Positions 1 through 8,217 of a stretch of 64,000 bases of DNA are shown here, piece by piece; position 1 is the stretch's first letter, and each line of letters begins with the position of its first letter. The notes beneath the pieces were generated by a model that worked only from the letters and a program-made list of their open reading frames with translations, ran no database searches and was not told the DNA's origin. The DNA lies in the NCBI GenBank assembly GCA_964427185.1, contig CAYRSN010000001.1:67208-131207 (forward strand), in the 5' to 3' direction. The stretch is from Sulfurivirga sp964427185 (GTDB lineage Bacteria; Pseudomonadota; Gammaproteobacteria; Thiomicrospirales; Thiomicrospiraceae). Made by a program: the position numbers and the translations under genes.

Positions 1-1
1 G

Positions 2-1201
2 GATGAGCTGAATAAAACCCCTCGTGCAACAGATGAGATGAGTTATGACATCAATTTAGATGGCGAAGAGCCGCCTAATTTGGTTACAGGTGCGGATCCT
101 AATAATGTGCAGTTGGGCGATTCGGTGGGTGATACGGATAACTTAAGAAAACTGATTGCACCCAATGGAGACAGCATTGTTGGGGGTACGCAAAACGGGA
201 CATTTAACGGGTTTCCGGATTTCTCCACCAATAAGATTATTTATGACTCCCTGGGAGGGGAGCACCGTCTGACGGCTAACTACTACATGCGCGGCGTGGT
301 GTCGGCTAATTCGGATTTGAATCTGGATGGCGTAGCAGGTGAAGATAAGTATACCAGTTGGATTGTGCAGTACACTGTGGAAGATAAAGACCCAGTAACC
401 GGTGAATGGGTGACTTCTGGATGGCGTTATGACCCCAACTCAGCCGATCCCAATGGTGCCACTGCAGAATCTGGCCAGATTTTTGAGCTGATTTTCGATA
501 CCAACGGTCAGCTGGTCAGGGCTTATCAGCCGGCAGATCCGGAAAATGCAAACGGACCTGCTGATGTGGATGGAAACGGTACGCCGGATGACCCTTTTGC
601 TCATGGAACAGACTGGGTGGATGTGACAGGGCAGACTTCTTTGCAGTGGATTGTAGGTCGCTGGCAGGATACGGATAACAATAATATCTACACACCGGGT
701 ACAGACACCTTTACACCTACGACAGGTGCGACAGATCCGCTGGGTAATCCTGTGGCGACCACGCTGGAGATTAATCTGGATTTTTCTCAAATGACCATGT
801 ATGCGGGCACCTATAACGTCAGAGGTGTTACTCAAAACGGTTATAGCGTTGGAGACTTGGTGGGGTTGACCACTAATCGGGATGGCACAATCGAAGCGCG
901 TTATTCTAATGGGCGTTCGGTTGCGGTTGCCAAGCTGGCACTGGCTGATTTTACGGATAAAAATGCGTTAGATAAACTGGGCGGGCAGATGTACGCTGAA
1001 ACTTTCCAGTCTGGTCCGCCGAGCTTGAGCTCGCCGCAGGAAAACGGTTTTGGAGCGGTTATTGCGGGCTCTTTGGAGTATTCCAATGTGGATACAGCCG
1101 GTGAGTTGATGAATATGATTCAAACTCAGCGCATGTATCAGGCTAGTGCACAGGTGATCTCCACCTCCAAGCAGCTGACGCAGACAATTCTGAACCTGTA
1201 A
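2..1201 (+). CDS. flgE: Flagellar hook protein FlgE, C-terminal part (5' end outside window)
   Basis: The reading frame is open to the left window edge, so this is the last ~399 residues of a longer protein. The C-terminus has the rod/hook/HAP signature (SNVDTAGELMNMIQTQRMYQ, ending in TQTILNL) that forms the D0 coiled coil of FlgE. The middle part, rich in Asp, Asn, Gly and Thr, is the surface-exposed hook domain. FlgE subunits polymerise outside the cell into the universal joint between rod and filament. A strong terminator follows 30 bases after the stop, and flgF starts a new transcript. The N-terminal domain cannot be judged here. Confidence 0.93.
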   Translation, partial: DELNKTPRATDEMSYDINLDGEEPPNLVTGADPNNVQLGDSVGDTDNLRKLIAPNGDSIVGGTQNGTFNGFPDFSTNKIIYDSLGGEHRLTANYYMRGVVSANSDLNLDGVAGEDKYTSWIVQYTVEDKDPVTGEWVTSGWRYDPNSADPNGATAESGQIFELIFDTNGQLVRAYQPADPENANGPADVDGNGTPDDPFAHGTDWVDVTGQTSLQWIVGRWQDTDNNNIYTPGTDTFTPTTGATDPLGNPVATTLEINLDFSQMTMYAGTYNVRGVTQNGYSVGDLVGLTTNRDGTIEARYSNGRSVAVAKLALADFTDKNALDKLGGQMYAETFQSGPPSLSSPQENGFGAVIAGSLEYSNVDTAGELMNMIQTQRMYQASAQVISTSKQLTQTILNL

Positions 1202-1231
1202 TTTCTTAAAACCTTCTTTTTCTGGTCGGTT

Positions 1232-1256
1232 GGCGGCAATTTTTGCCGCCTTTTTT
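1232..1256 (+). terminator. Intrinsic terminator after flgE
   Basis: GGCGGCAA pairs perfectly with TTGCCGCC across a 3-base loop and is followed by six T. It ends the transcript that carries flgE. Confidence 0.9.
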
Positions 1257-1316
1257 GTATCGGCAAAAACCACCTGAGCCTTTTATCGGCCAAATTTTTA
1301 AAACTTTAATAAAAAG

Positions 1317-1333
1317 TTGGCACGCTATTCGCT
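1317..1333 (+). promoter_or_regulatory. Sigma-54 promoter for flgF operon
   Basis: TTGGCACG followed by TCGCTA gives GG at 1319-1320 and GC at 1331-1332, exactly ten bases apart, matching the -24/-12 consensus. Transcription should start near 1344, about 110 bases before flgF. A sigma-54 promoter fits FleQ/FleR control of rod and ring genes. Confidence 0.85.
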
Positions 1334-1343
1334 AAAGTCTTGT

Positions 1344-1431
1344 TGACACCTCAAGAAGGCGTCAAGCCGCTGACACACAAGGGGATAAACAATAACAACA
1401 GGTGTCCCGGGTCGGAAACGACCCGGTTTTT
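1344..1431 (+). promoter_or_regulatory. Structured 5' leader with terminator-like hairpin before flgF
   Basis: Right at the predicted transcription start, GACACCT (1345-1351) can pair perfectly with AGGTGTC (1400-1406). Next comes a perfect 8-bp hairpin: CCGGGTCG (1407-1414), GAAA loop, CGACCCGG (1419-1426), then five T. This is a textbook intrinsic terminator placed downstream of the promoter and upstream of the gene. A second GACAC (1372-1376) could compete for the GGTGTC strand. I could not match it to a known riboswitch class. It may be an attenuator, a processing or stability element, or a barrier to read-through. Confidence 0.6.
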
Positions 1432-1455
1432 ACCGAATAAGCAGGAAGGTAACCC

Positions 1456-2208
1456 ATGGATAGAATGGTCTATATCGCCATGAGTGGTGCGAAAGAGGTC
1501 ATGCTGGCGCAGGCTAATAATGCCAACAACCTTGCAAACGCCACCACCGATGGGTTTAAAAAGGACTTTAACCAGTTTCGTGCCATGCATGTGGAAGGGC
1601 CGGGATGGAATGACCGGGCTTATGCACTGGATGAGCGCCCTGCGACAGACTTTACCCCAGGGCCGGTTAAAGTTACCGGTCGGGATCTGGATGTTGTAGT
1701 GCCCAATGGTTTTTTGGCCATTCAGGCGCCAGATGGTGATGAGGCCTATACCCGCACAGCCAGTATGAGTGTATTGGAAGATGGTTCGTTGGTGGATGTG
1801 AGGGGTAATCCTATTCTCAATATCACCGGTGCGCCAATTTTTCTGCCACCCTATCGGAAAATTGACATTGGGGATGATGGCACCATCTCCATTGTGCCGG
1901 CAGATGCACCGAATAATAACCCCGTTGTGATTGATCAGTTGCGCCTGGTGCAGCCTGATATAAAAGATTTAGAAAAGGGATTGGATGGGTTTATCCGCTT
2001 GAAGCCAGAGGCGCTACAGGGGCAGGGGGATTTGGTGCGTCAGGATATTAAGATTATTAAAGGTGCGTTGGAAGGCTCGAATGTTAATGTGACAGAGGCT
2101 TTGACGAATATGTTGGCATTGTCACGCAAGTATGAAATGCAGGTCAAAATGATGAAGACCAGCAAAGACCATTCTGATGCATCCGACAAGCTGCTTAGAA
2201 TGAGCTAA
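1456..2208 (+). CDS. flgF: Flagellar proximal rod protein FlgF
   Basis: This 250-residue protein has the N-terminal flagellar rod motif (NNANNLANATTDGFKKDF) and the C-terminal D0 motif (LEGSNVNVTEALTNMLALSRKYEMQVKMM) shared by axial proteins. FlgF forms part of the proximal rod in the periplasm. The ATG at 1456 is preceded by GCAGGAAGG, a good ribosome binding site. It is first in flgF-flgG-flgH, is read from the sigma-54 promoter at 1317, and lies behind an unusual structured leader. Confidence 0.96.
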   Translation: MDRMVYIAMSGAKEVMLAQANNANNLANATTDGFKKDFNQFRAMHVEGPGWNDRAYALDERPATDFTPGPVKVTGRDLDVVVPNGFLAIQAPDGDEAYTRTASMSVLEDGSLVDVRGNPILNITGAPIFLPPYRKIDIGDDGTISIVPADAPNNNPVVIDQLRLVQPDIKDLEKGLDGFIRLKPEALQGQGDLVRQDIKIIKGALEGSNVNVTEALTNMLALSRKYEMQVKMMKTSKDHSDASDKLLRMS

Positions 2209-2237
2209 TCAGCTAAATTGCTAAAGGGAGTGAGATC

Positions 2238-3029
2238 ATGATTCGGGCAATGTATGTGGCCAAAACGGGATTGGAAGCCCAGCAGATGCGGCTGGCTGCA
2301 ATTTCCAATAACCTGGCTAATGCCAATACTTACGGCTATAAAGCAGGGCGGGCTGAATTTGAGGATCTTTTGTATCAGAACGTGCGTCAGCCAGGTGCGC
2401 AAAGTACACAAGATGCAGCTAATACCTTACCTTCTGGCCTTCAGTTGGGTACAGGGGTTAAAACGATTGGTGTGCAAAAGCTGCATACTCAGGGTAACCT
2501 GATTATGACCGAGCAGCAGCTGGATATTGCCATTAACGGTAAGGGTTTTTTTCAGGTGCTGGATCAGAATGGGCAGATCATGTATACACGGGATGGCTCC
2601 TTTCAACTGAACCAGAACGGAGATATTGTCACCTCCAGTGGTTATCTGCTTGAGCCGAATATCAATGTGCCGCAAAATGCGACCGAAATCTTGATTTCTC
2701 AAGATGGGCAGGTATCTGTTCGCATCCCCGGGGATACTCAGCCGAATATCATCGGCCAAATTCAGTTGGCCACGTTTATTAACCCGGCGGGGCTTGAGTC
2801 TATTGGTCAGAATTTCTATCGGGAAACTGCTGCTTCAGGTGCGCCAACGGTTAATAACCCTCAGATAGAAGATGCTGGCAGCGTGCTTCAAGGCACGCTG
2901 GAAGCCTCGAATGTCAATACGGCAGAAGAGTTAATCAATATGATCGAAGCACAGCGTACTTATGAGATGAATTCCAAAACCATTGCGGCGGCGAACGGTA
3001 TGTTGCAATTTTTAAACAACACGGTGTAA
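2238..3029 (+). CDS. flgG: Flagellar distal rod protein FlgG
   Basis: This 263-residue protein starts MIRAMYVAKTGLEAQQMRL and continues with the SNNLANANTYGYK rod signature. It ends with LEASNVNTAEELINMIEAQRTYEMNSK, the D0 helix typical of FlgG. The length matches the family (about 260). FlgG builds the distal rod that crosses the peptidoglycan and P/L rings. It lies 29 bases after flgF and 7 before flgH. The ribosome site is AAAGGGAGTG. Confidence 0.97.
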   Translation: MIRAMYVAKTGLEAQQMRLAAISNNLANANTYGYKAGRAEFEDLLYQNVRQPGAQSTQDAANTLPSGLQLGTGVKTIGVQKLHTQGNLIMTEQQLDIAINGKGFFQVLDQNGQIMYTRDGSFQLNQNGDIVTSSGYLLEPNINVPQNATEILISQDGQVSVRIPGDTQPNIIGQIQLATFINPAGLESIGQNFYRETAASGAPTVNNPQIEDAGSVLQGTLEASNVNTAEELINMIEAQRTYEMNSKTIAAANGMLQFLNNTV

Positions 3030-3036
3030 GAGGCAG

Positions 3037-3726
3037 ATGATGAAAGCGCTTGGTGTGGTAATGGTGGCGGTGATGCTGGTAGGTTGCTCAAGTGTGCCTG
3101 AGCGTATGGAAAAGTTCAGCTATGAGCCAGCTTATCTGGCGGGTATCGGTCAAAAACCCATGCCTAAAAATGGCTCCTTGTTTCAGGATCAGAATGGGTT
3201 GAGTTTGTGGGATGATGCCAGGGCGCATCGTGTGGGAGATATTATTACCATCAATCTGGTTGAAACTTTTAGAGCCAAGAAAAATGACGAGTCTAAATAC
3301 TCGCGCAATAACGATATAGACCCGGGTGGAGTTAGCCTGTTTGGTCGTACGGACAGTCAGATTTTAAAGGAAGCGGCAGGGGTGTTTTCGCCGTTGAGAG
3401 TTACAGGCTCTAAAACAGCTTTTCAGGGTAAAAGCAATGTGAAGCAGGATTCCAGTATAGACGGTAAAATTGCTGTTATGGTGACAGAAGTGTTGCCGAA
3501 TGGTAATCTGGTTATTCGGGGAGAGAAATGGATCACCATTTCTGATGGTGAGGAGGTGGTGCGTTTTGCGGGCATTATACGTCCACAGGATATTCAACCG
3601 GATAATACGATCGATTCCACCAAGGTTGCTGATGTGCGCTTAATTTACAAAGACACAGGCTATGCAGGCATGATTAACCGTCCCAGTGCTGTTCAGCAGT
3701 GGTTGGCGAAATACTGGCCTTTTTGA
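3037..3726 (+). CDS. flgH: Flagellar L-ring lipoprotein FlgH
   Basis: A 229-residue lipoprotein precursor. The short hydrophobic leader ends in the lipobox LVGC with Cys17 as the lipidation site. The body carries the FlgH pattern: SLWDDARAHRVGDIITINLVE, then NGNLVIRGEKW and a C-terminal GYAGMINRPSAVQQWLAKYWPF. It forms the L ring in the outer membrane around the distal rod. It is last in flgFGH, and a terminator and a fresh promoter follow before flgI. Confidence 0.96.
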   Translation: MMKALGVVMVAVMLVGCSSVPERMEKFSYEPAYLAGIGQKPMPKNGSLFQDQNGLSLWDDARAHRVGDIITINLVETFRAKKNDESKYSRNNDIDPGGVSLFGRTDSQILKEAAGVFSPLRVTGSKTAFQGKSNVKQDSSIDGKIAVMVTEVLPNGNLVIRGEKWITISDGEEVVRFAGIIRPQDIQPDNTIDSTKVADVRLIYKDTGYAGMINRPSAVQQWLAKYWPF

Positions 3727-3755
3727 TTTCTGTTAAAATGTGGCAAGCTTTCCCC

Positions 3756-3800
3756 ACCGGTCTGTTTTTTCTGATCTCCTTTTTGGCAGGCCGGTTTTTT
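3756..3800 (+). terminator. Probable terminator after flgH
   Basis: ACCGGTCTG (3756-3764) pairs, with one G-U, with CAGGCCGGT (3787-3795) across a T-rich loop of 22 bases, followed by a run of T. The large loop makes it weaker than the one after flgE, but its position fits. Confidence 0.6.
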
Positions 3801-3856
3801 CTTTTTATCTTCCCTTATCCTTAGATATCGGCAGTGCTTTTATTATCTTGAGCCGT

Positions 3857-3873
3857 TTGGCATGAAATATGCG
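3857..3873 (+). promoter_or_regulatory. Sigma-54 promoter for flgI operon
   Basis: TTTGGCATG then TATGCGT gives GG at 3859-3860 and GC at 3871-3872 with ten bases between. The transcript would begin near 3884. This places any flgI start codon upstream of 3884, such as the ATG at 3862, outside the mRNA and supports the ATG at 3916. Confidence 0.8.
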
Positions 3874-3915
3874 TATATGGTCTATGACAAATTGCTGACA
3901 CATAAGGGAAAAACC

Positions 3916-5010
3916 ATGACCAGAAAACAACTTCTTCTGTTATTGCTGCTGTGGGCAGTCAGTATGCAGGCCTATGCGGAGCGTATTAAGGACTTGGCTT
4001 TTGTCTCAGGTGTGCGCTCAAATCATCTGGTGGGATATGGCCTGGTGGTAGGGCTCAATGGTAGCGGGGATAAAACCCCTTTTGCAGAGCAGAGCTTGAA
4101 ATCCATGCTGAAAAAGTTTGGCATTCACTTGCCACCGGATTTGAAAACAAACTCGAAAAATATCGCTGCGGTGGCTGTGCATGCGGATCTGCCCGCGTTT
4201 GCTAAGCCAGGGCAGAAAATTGATGTGACGGTGTCTTCTTTAGGCAATGCGAAAAGCCTGCGTGGCGGCACCTTGTTGATGACGCCTCTGAAAGGGATTG
4301 ACGGGCAGGTTTATGCGATTGCCCAAGGGAGTTTGCTGGTTTCCGGGCTGGATGCCTCCGGTGCGGATGGCTCTCGTATTACGATCAACGTGCCCAGTGT
4401 CGGACGTATTCCCGATGGTGCAATGGTGGAGCGTAGTGTGCCAACCGGGTTTGCGCGCGGCAATACGATTACCTTAAATTTAAAACAGCCTGATTTTACA
4501 ACCGCCTCAAGAATGGTTAGTGCAATCAATAAGTTGTTTGGCGAGGGGACGGCACGGGCATTGGATGCCGAATCGGTTGAAGTGCGTGCGCCGCGTTTGC
4601 GTAACCAGCGGGTAAGCTTTCTTGCCATGCTGGAAAATATCGAGGTGGATCCCGATGATGGGCCTGCCCGTATTATTGTGAACTCCCGCACAGGGACAGT
4701 GGTCATTAGCAAAACCGTCAGAGTTAAGCCTGCTGCCGTCAGTCATGGCAACCTGACGGTGCGAATTACAGAAAATCCGGCTGTATCTCAACCCAACCCG
4801 CTGGCCGGCGGTGAAACACAAGTTACTCCGGAGTCTGCTGTTGCAATAGAGCAAGGCAATAAGCGTATGTTCAAATTTGCACCGGGGGTGAATTTGGATG
4901 AAATTGTGCAGGCTGTCAATAAGGTGGGCGTTTCTCCCTCTGATTTGGTAGCCATTTTGGAAGCGCTCAAACAGGTGGGGGCTTTACAGGCGGAGCTAAT
5001 GGTGATCTGA
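3916..5010 (+). CDS. flgI: Flagellar P-ring protein FlgI
   Basis: 364 residues, with an N-terminal secretory signal (TRK, then a run of eight leucines, cleavage after AYA). The mature part begins ERIKDLAFVSGVRSNHLVGYG, the FlgI hallmark, and ends ALKQVGALQAELMVI. It polymerises in the periplasm into the P ring in peptidoglycan. The start at 3916 is chosen because AAGGGAA lies at the right distance, because it gives a normal signal peptide, and because the longer frame would begin inside the sigma-54 promoter. flgJ follows after 1 base. Confidence 0.96.
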   Translation: MTRKQLLLLLLLWAVSMQAYAERIKDLAFVSGVRSNHLVGYGLVVGLNGSGDKTPFAEQSLKSMLKKFGIHLPPDLKTNSKNIAAVAVHADLPAFAKPGQKIDVTVSSLGNAKSLRGGTLLMTPLKGIDGQVYAIAQGSLLVSGLDASGADGSRITINVPSVGRIPDGAMVERSVPTGFARGNTITLNLKQPDFTTASRMVSAINKLFGEGTARALDAESVEVRAPRLRNQRVSFLAMLENIEVDPDDGPARIIVNSRTGTVVISKTVRVKPAAVSHGNLTVRITENPAVSQPNPLAGGETQVTPESAVAIEQGNKRMFKFAPGVNLDEIVQAVNKVGVSPSDLVAILEALKQVGALQAELMVI

Positions 5011-5011
5011 T

Positions 5012-5410
5012 ATGGAAACATTAACAGGCACACAGGACTGGGAAGTTTATAGCAACTTGCAAGGCTTGCAGAAGCTTAAAGGTTTGTCTCACAAGGATGA
5101 GAAAACTGCACTTAAGGCTGTAGCCAAGCAGTTTGAGGCACTGTTTTTGGAAATGATGCTTAAACAGTCTCAAAAGGTGAATTTTGACGATGAGGGCATG
5201 ATGAGCTCTGAGCGCACCCAGTTTTTCCAGACCTGGCATTATGAGCAGTTGGCACAGGATGTTGCATCTAAAGGTTCAATTGGTTTGGCCGATCAACTGG
5301 TGGAGCAGTTGACCCCCAAACAGCCTGTAGTCACACCAGAACAATACCAACAATTAAAACAGGCCGATCAGCTGCCTGCGGCTTATGCGTTAAAACTGCG
5401 CCAGCCGTAA
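5012..5410 (+). CDS. flgJ: FlgJ rod-binding protein, short form without muramidase domain
   Basis: 132 residues covering only the N-terminal rod-binding/rod-cap domain: KAVAKQFEALFLEMMLKQSQKV, then SERTQFFQTWHYEQLAQDVASKGSIGLADQLVEQL. FlgJ of enterics is about 310 residues because it carries a C-terminal peptidoglycan hydrolase; that half is absent here, as in several other lineages. The reading frame ends cleanly and flgK starts 22 bases later, so this is a natural short form. A transglycosylase gene three genes downstream may supply the missing activity (inference). Confidence 0.93.
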   Translation: METLTGTQDWEVYSNLQGLQKLKGLSHKDEKTALKAVAKQFEALFLEMMLKQSQKVNFDDEGMMSSERTQFFQTWHYEQLAQDVASKGSIGLADQLVEQLTPKQPVVTPEQYQQLKQADQLPAAYALKLRQP

Positions 5411-5432
5411 CCGACCGGAAAAGGACTGAACT

Positions 5433-7187
5433 ATGGCAGATTTACTCACGATTGCAACCAGTGCCACCCGCACCTTTCAGCGGGCACTGGATGTGACTTC
5501 GCATAATGTTGCTAATGTCAGCACAGAAGGTTACAACCGGCAGCGTGTGGAGATAGTCAGCAATAGCCCTCAGCTTGTGGGCGCCACCTTTAATGGCGGC
5601 GGCAGTACGGTCGATACGATTGAGCGTGTCTATGCAGACTACCTGTGGCAACAGAAGCTGCAGGCTGTGAGCCTGAATGAGCGTTATGACAGTGCTTTGG
5701 AAAACGCCAAAGCACTGGAAGGCATTATTGCAGCCAATGACGGTGGAGTGCAGGAGTTTTTACAGCGTTTTTTTGATAGCTTGCAGGCGTTGTCGAATGA
5801 GCCGCTCTCCACCACCAACCGGCAGATGCTACTGGATGAGGCAACAAATTTAGAAAGTCATATTCAGAATATTACAACGTTTATTAATGATCAGCAGTCT
5901 CAAGCCAATGCTCAGGTCAGCTCACTGGTGGACTCTATCAATCAGCAACTGGATGTCATCCAAAGTGCCAATGAAGCAGTGTTTCAGGCAAACACACAAG
6001 GCACTTTCCCGCCTAATGATATCCTGGATCAGCGTGATCAGGCGATTATGAAGCTGGGGGAGCTGGTGGATGTGCGGGTATTTGAGCAGCCTAATGGCAT
6101 GATGGATGTTTATATTGGCAATGGACGCCTACCTTTATTATCAGATAATACCCGCACCCCTTTGACAGCTGAACAAGGCCCCTATACCCAAGAAGGACGC
6201 ACTGAAGTTTATATGCAGATCGGTGACCAAAAAAGGGTGGTGAGTGATTTAATTAGCGGTGGGCAGCTGGGCGGGGTGTTGGATTACCGCAAAAATATGC
6301 TGGATCCCGCGCAAAGAGAGCTGGGTTTGATGCTAAATGGACTGGTCAATAGCTTTAATATTCAGCATGCGCAAGGATGGGATCTGAATAATAATCCAGG
6401 GGGAGACTTTTTTCAGCCGTTGAATGTGGCATCTGTTGCTCATGCTGACAATACAGAAACCAATGGCGCCTTGATCACTGCCCAGTTTGTGCCGGTTACT
6501 GCAACACCGGGTGCCCCTGCAGACTTTTCTGCAATTGCGGACTATCAGCCACGGGATTATCGGCTGACTTATGATGCTGCAGCGGGTGTGTTTAATGTTT
6601 TTGACCGGGTTACCGGTGAGACTATAACGGATAACGGCACGCCGCCTGCACCTGTTACCATCGCCCCGGGCAGCAGTGCTGTGGTGGACGGGCTGCAGGT
6701 AAATGTTGGGGTTGGCACTTATGCGGAAGGAGATTCGTTTATCTTGCAGCCGCATCAGCAGATGTTAAAGGATTTCAAGCACATTATTACCGATCCGGAT
6801 GCCATTGCTACACGGGGAGAAGACCCTAACAATGCTGGCACTCCTGCCTCGGTAGGGGATAATACCAATGTGGCCAACCTGGCCAACTTATCTACCCTGA
6901 AGCTGTTATATCGCGGAGCGAATGACCAGCCTTCTTCCACTTTGTTGGAAGGGTATTCCAAAATGGCATCTGGGGTAGGGCTGTATACTTATGGGACTCA
7001 AATTAAGCTGGATGCACAGACAGATGTGTTAGATCAGGTATCACAGCGTGTGGAGTCCATGTCGGGTGTGAATCTGGATGAGGAAGCTGCTAATCTGATG
7101 CGTTTTCAGCAGGCTTATCAGGCAGCGGCACAGATGATTCAGGTCTCCAATACACTATTTGATACCTTAATCGGCGTGATGCGTTAG
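5433..7187 (+). CDS. flgK: Hook-associated protein 1 FlgK
   Basis: 584 residues. The N-terminus carries the axial motif TSHNVANVSTEGYNRQRVE, and the C-terminus has GVNLDEEAANLMRFQQAYQA followed by AAQMIQVSNTLFDTLIGVMR, both typical of FlgK. It caps the hook and joins it to the FlgL ring and filament. The ribosome site is AAAAGGACTG before the ATG. The central region is Asp/Gly/Pro-rich and variable, as in other FlgK proteins. The gene sits in flgI-J-K-L with short gaps. Confidence 0.96.
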   Translation: MADLLTIATSATRTFQRALDVTSHNVANVSTEGYNRQRVEIVSNSPQLVGATFNGGGSTVDTIERVYADYLWQQKLQAVSLNERYDSALENAKALEGIIAANDGGVQEFLQRFFDSLQALSNEPLSTTNRQMLLDEATNLESHIQNITTFINDQQSQANAQVSSLVDSINQQLDVIQSANEAVFQANTQGTFPPNDILDQRDQAIMKLGELVDVRVFEQPNGMMDVYIGNGRLPLLSDNTRTPLTAEQGPYTQEGRTEVYMQIGDQKRVVSDLISGGQLGGVLDYRKNMLDPAQRELGLMLNGLVNSFNIQHAQGWDLNNNPGGDFFQPLNVASVAHADNTETNGALITAQFVPVTATPGAPADFSAIADYQPRDYRLTYDAAAGVFNVFDRVTGETITDNGTPPAPVTIAPGSSAVVDGLQVNVGVGTYAEGDSFILQPHQQMLKDFKHIITDPDAIATRGEDPNNAGTPASVGDNTNVANLANLSTLKLLYRGANDQPSSTLLEGYSKMASGVGLYTYGTQIKLDAQTDVLDQVSQRVESMSGVNLDEEAANLMRFQQAYQAAAQMIQVSNTLFDTLIGVMR

Positions 7188-7198
7188 GAGGGTTTGAC

Positions 7199-8200
7199 AT
7201 GGTGGCACGTATTTCAACAAATCTTTTTTACCATACCGGGCTGAATGCCATGGAGCAGCACAGCAGCGACTTACTCAAGATTCAAGAGCAGCTGAGCACC
7301 GGTAAGCGCATCAATCGCCCCAGTGATGACCCGGTAGCTGTTGCCAAGCTGCATAACTTGAATAAGTCCTTAGCGACGATCGACCGCTTTGTAGAAAACG
7401 GGCGCTATGCCAAGTCACAACTGGAGTTGGAAGATGTGGTGTTAAATGACACAACAGCCAGCCTTCAGCGTGCTCGTGAGTTGACGATTCAAATGATGAA
7501 CGACACTTACAATGCCTCAGACCGCCAGGCAACCGCAGCCGAAATTGACCAGATTATCAAGCAGGTGCTGAATTTGACCAATACGCGCAACCCGGAGAAA
7601 GAGCTGCTGTTCGCTGGGTTTTCCAGTGATGTGGCAGCTGTGTTTGCCGACTCAAATGGTGACGGCTTTTACGAGTATCAGGGGGATACTTCAGGGCAGC
7701 GTTTTGTGCAGATTGGCTTTGACAATGACAGCTATGTGGCGCCGAATGATGAAGGCGATCCTTCAAGGGTGCGTATCGGTGACCGGGGGACACAGGCATT
7801 TTCCGTTACAGGTGCAGAAGGCGGGAATATCGATATTCTTCGTCCGGATGGAACAACAGTTTCGGTTGAAAACAATGTATTGAATGTGCTGGTCAATTTG
7901 CGTGACTGGCTGCAAGCAGGAGAGCAGCCGCCGGCTGAGATTGGTGATCAGCTTTATCAGTCCATTAATAATATCTCGCAGGTGCAGGCGCAGCTGGGGG
8001 GGCGTATTAACCGTATCGACAGCCAGTATGAGGCGTTGCAGACTTTCCAGCTCACCTTGAAAGAGCATAAGATGAACCTGGAGGAGGTGGATGTGGTCAA
8101 AGCCACAGCCGATTTTACCCAGACGCAAACGGCGCTGCAGTTCGCTCAGCAGACTTTTGCCAAGGTGCAGCAAATTTCCCTATTTGATTACCTTCGTTAA
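7199..8200 (+). CDS. flgL: Hook-associated protein 3 FlgL
   Basis: 333 residues. The N-terminus resembles flagellin (STNLFYHTGLNAMEQHSSDL, LSTGKRINRPSDDP), and the C-terminal part is a coiled coil (EEVDVVKATADFTQTQTALQ, FAQQTFAKVQQISLFDYLR). It forms the junction ring between FlgK and flagellin. AGGAGGG lies just ahead of the ATG. The lytic transglycosylase gene starts 17 bases after its stop. Confidence 0.95.
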   Translation: MVARISTNLFYHTGLNAMEQHSSDLLKIQEQLSTGKRINRPSDDPVAVAKLHNLNKSLATIDRFVENGRYAKSQLELEDVVLNDTTASLQRARELTIQMMNDTYNASDRQATAAEIDQIIKQVLNLTNTRNPEKELLFAGFSSDVAAVFADSNGDGFYEYQGDTSGQRFVQIGFDNDSYVAPNDEGDPSRVRIGDRGTQAFSVTGAEGGNIDILRPDGTTVSVENNVLNVLVNLRDWLQAGEQPPAEIGDQLYQSINNISQVQAQLGGRINRIDSQYEALQTFQLTLKEHKMNLEEVDVVKATADFTQTQTALQFAQQTFAKVQQISLFDYLR

Positions 8201-8217
8201 CAGATATAAGCTGAAAA

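Noticed and set aside
1344..1431. c-di-GMP (GEMM) or fluoride riboswitch in the flgF leader
   Set aside because: The conserved cores of these classes, as I know them, are not present; only the general shape suggests regulation.
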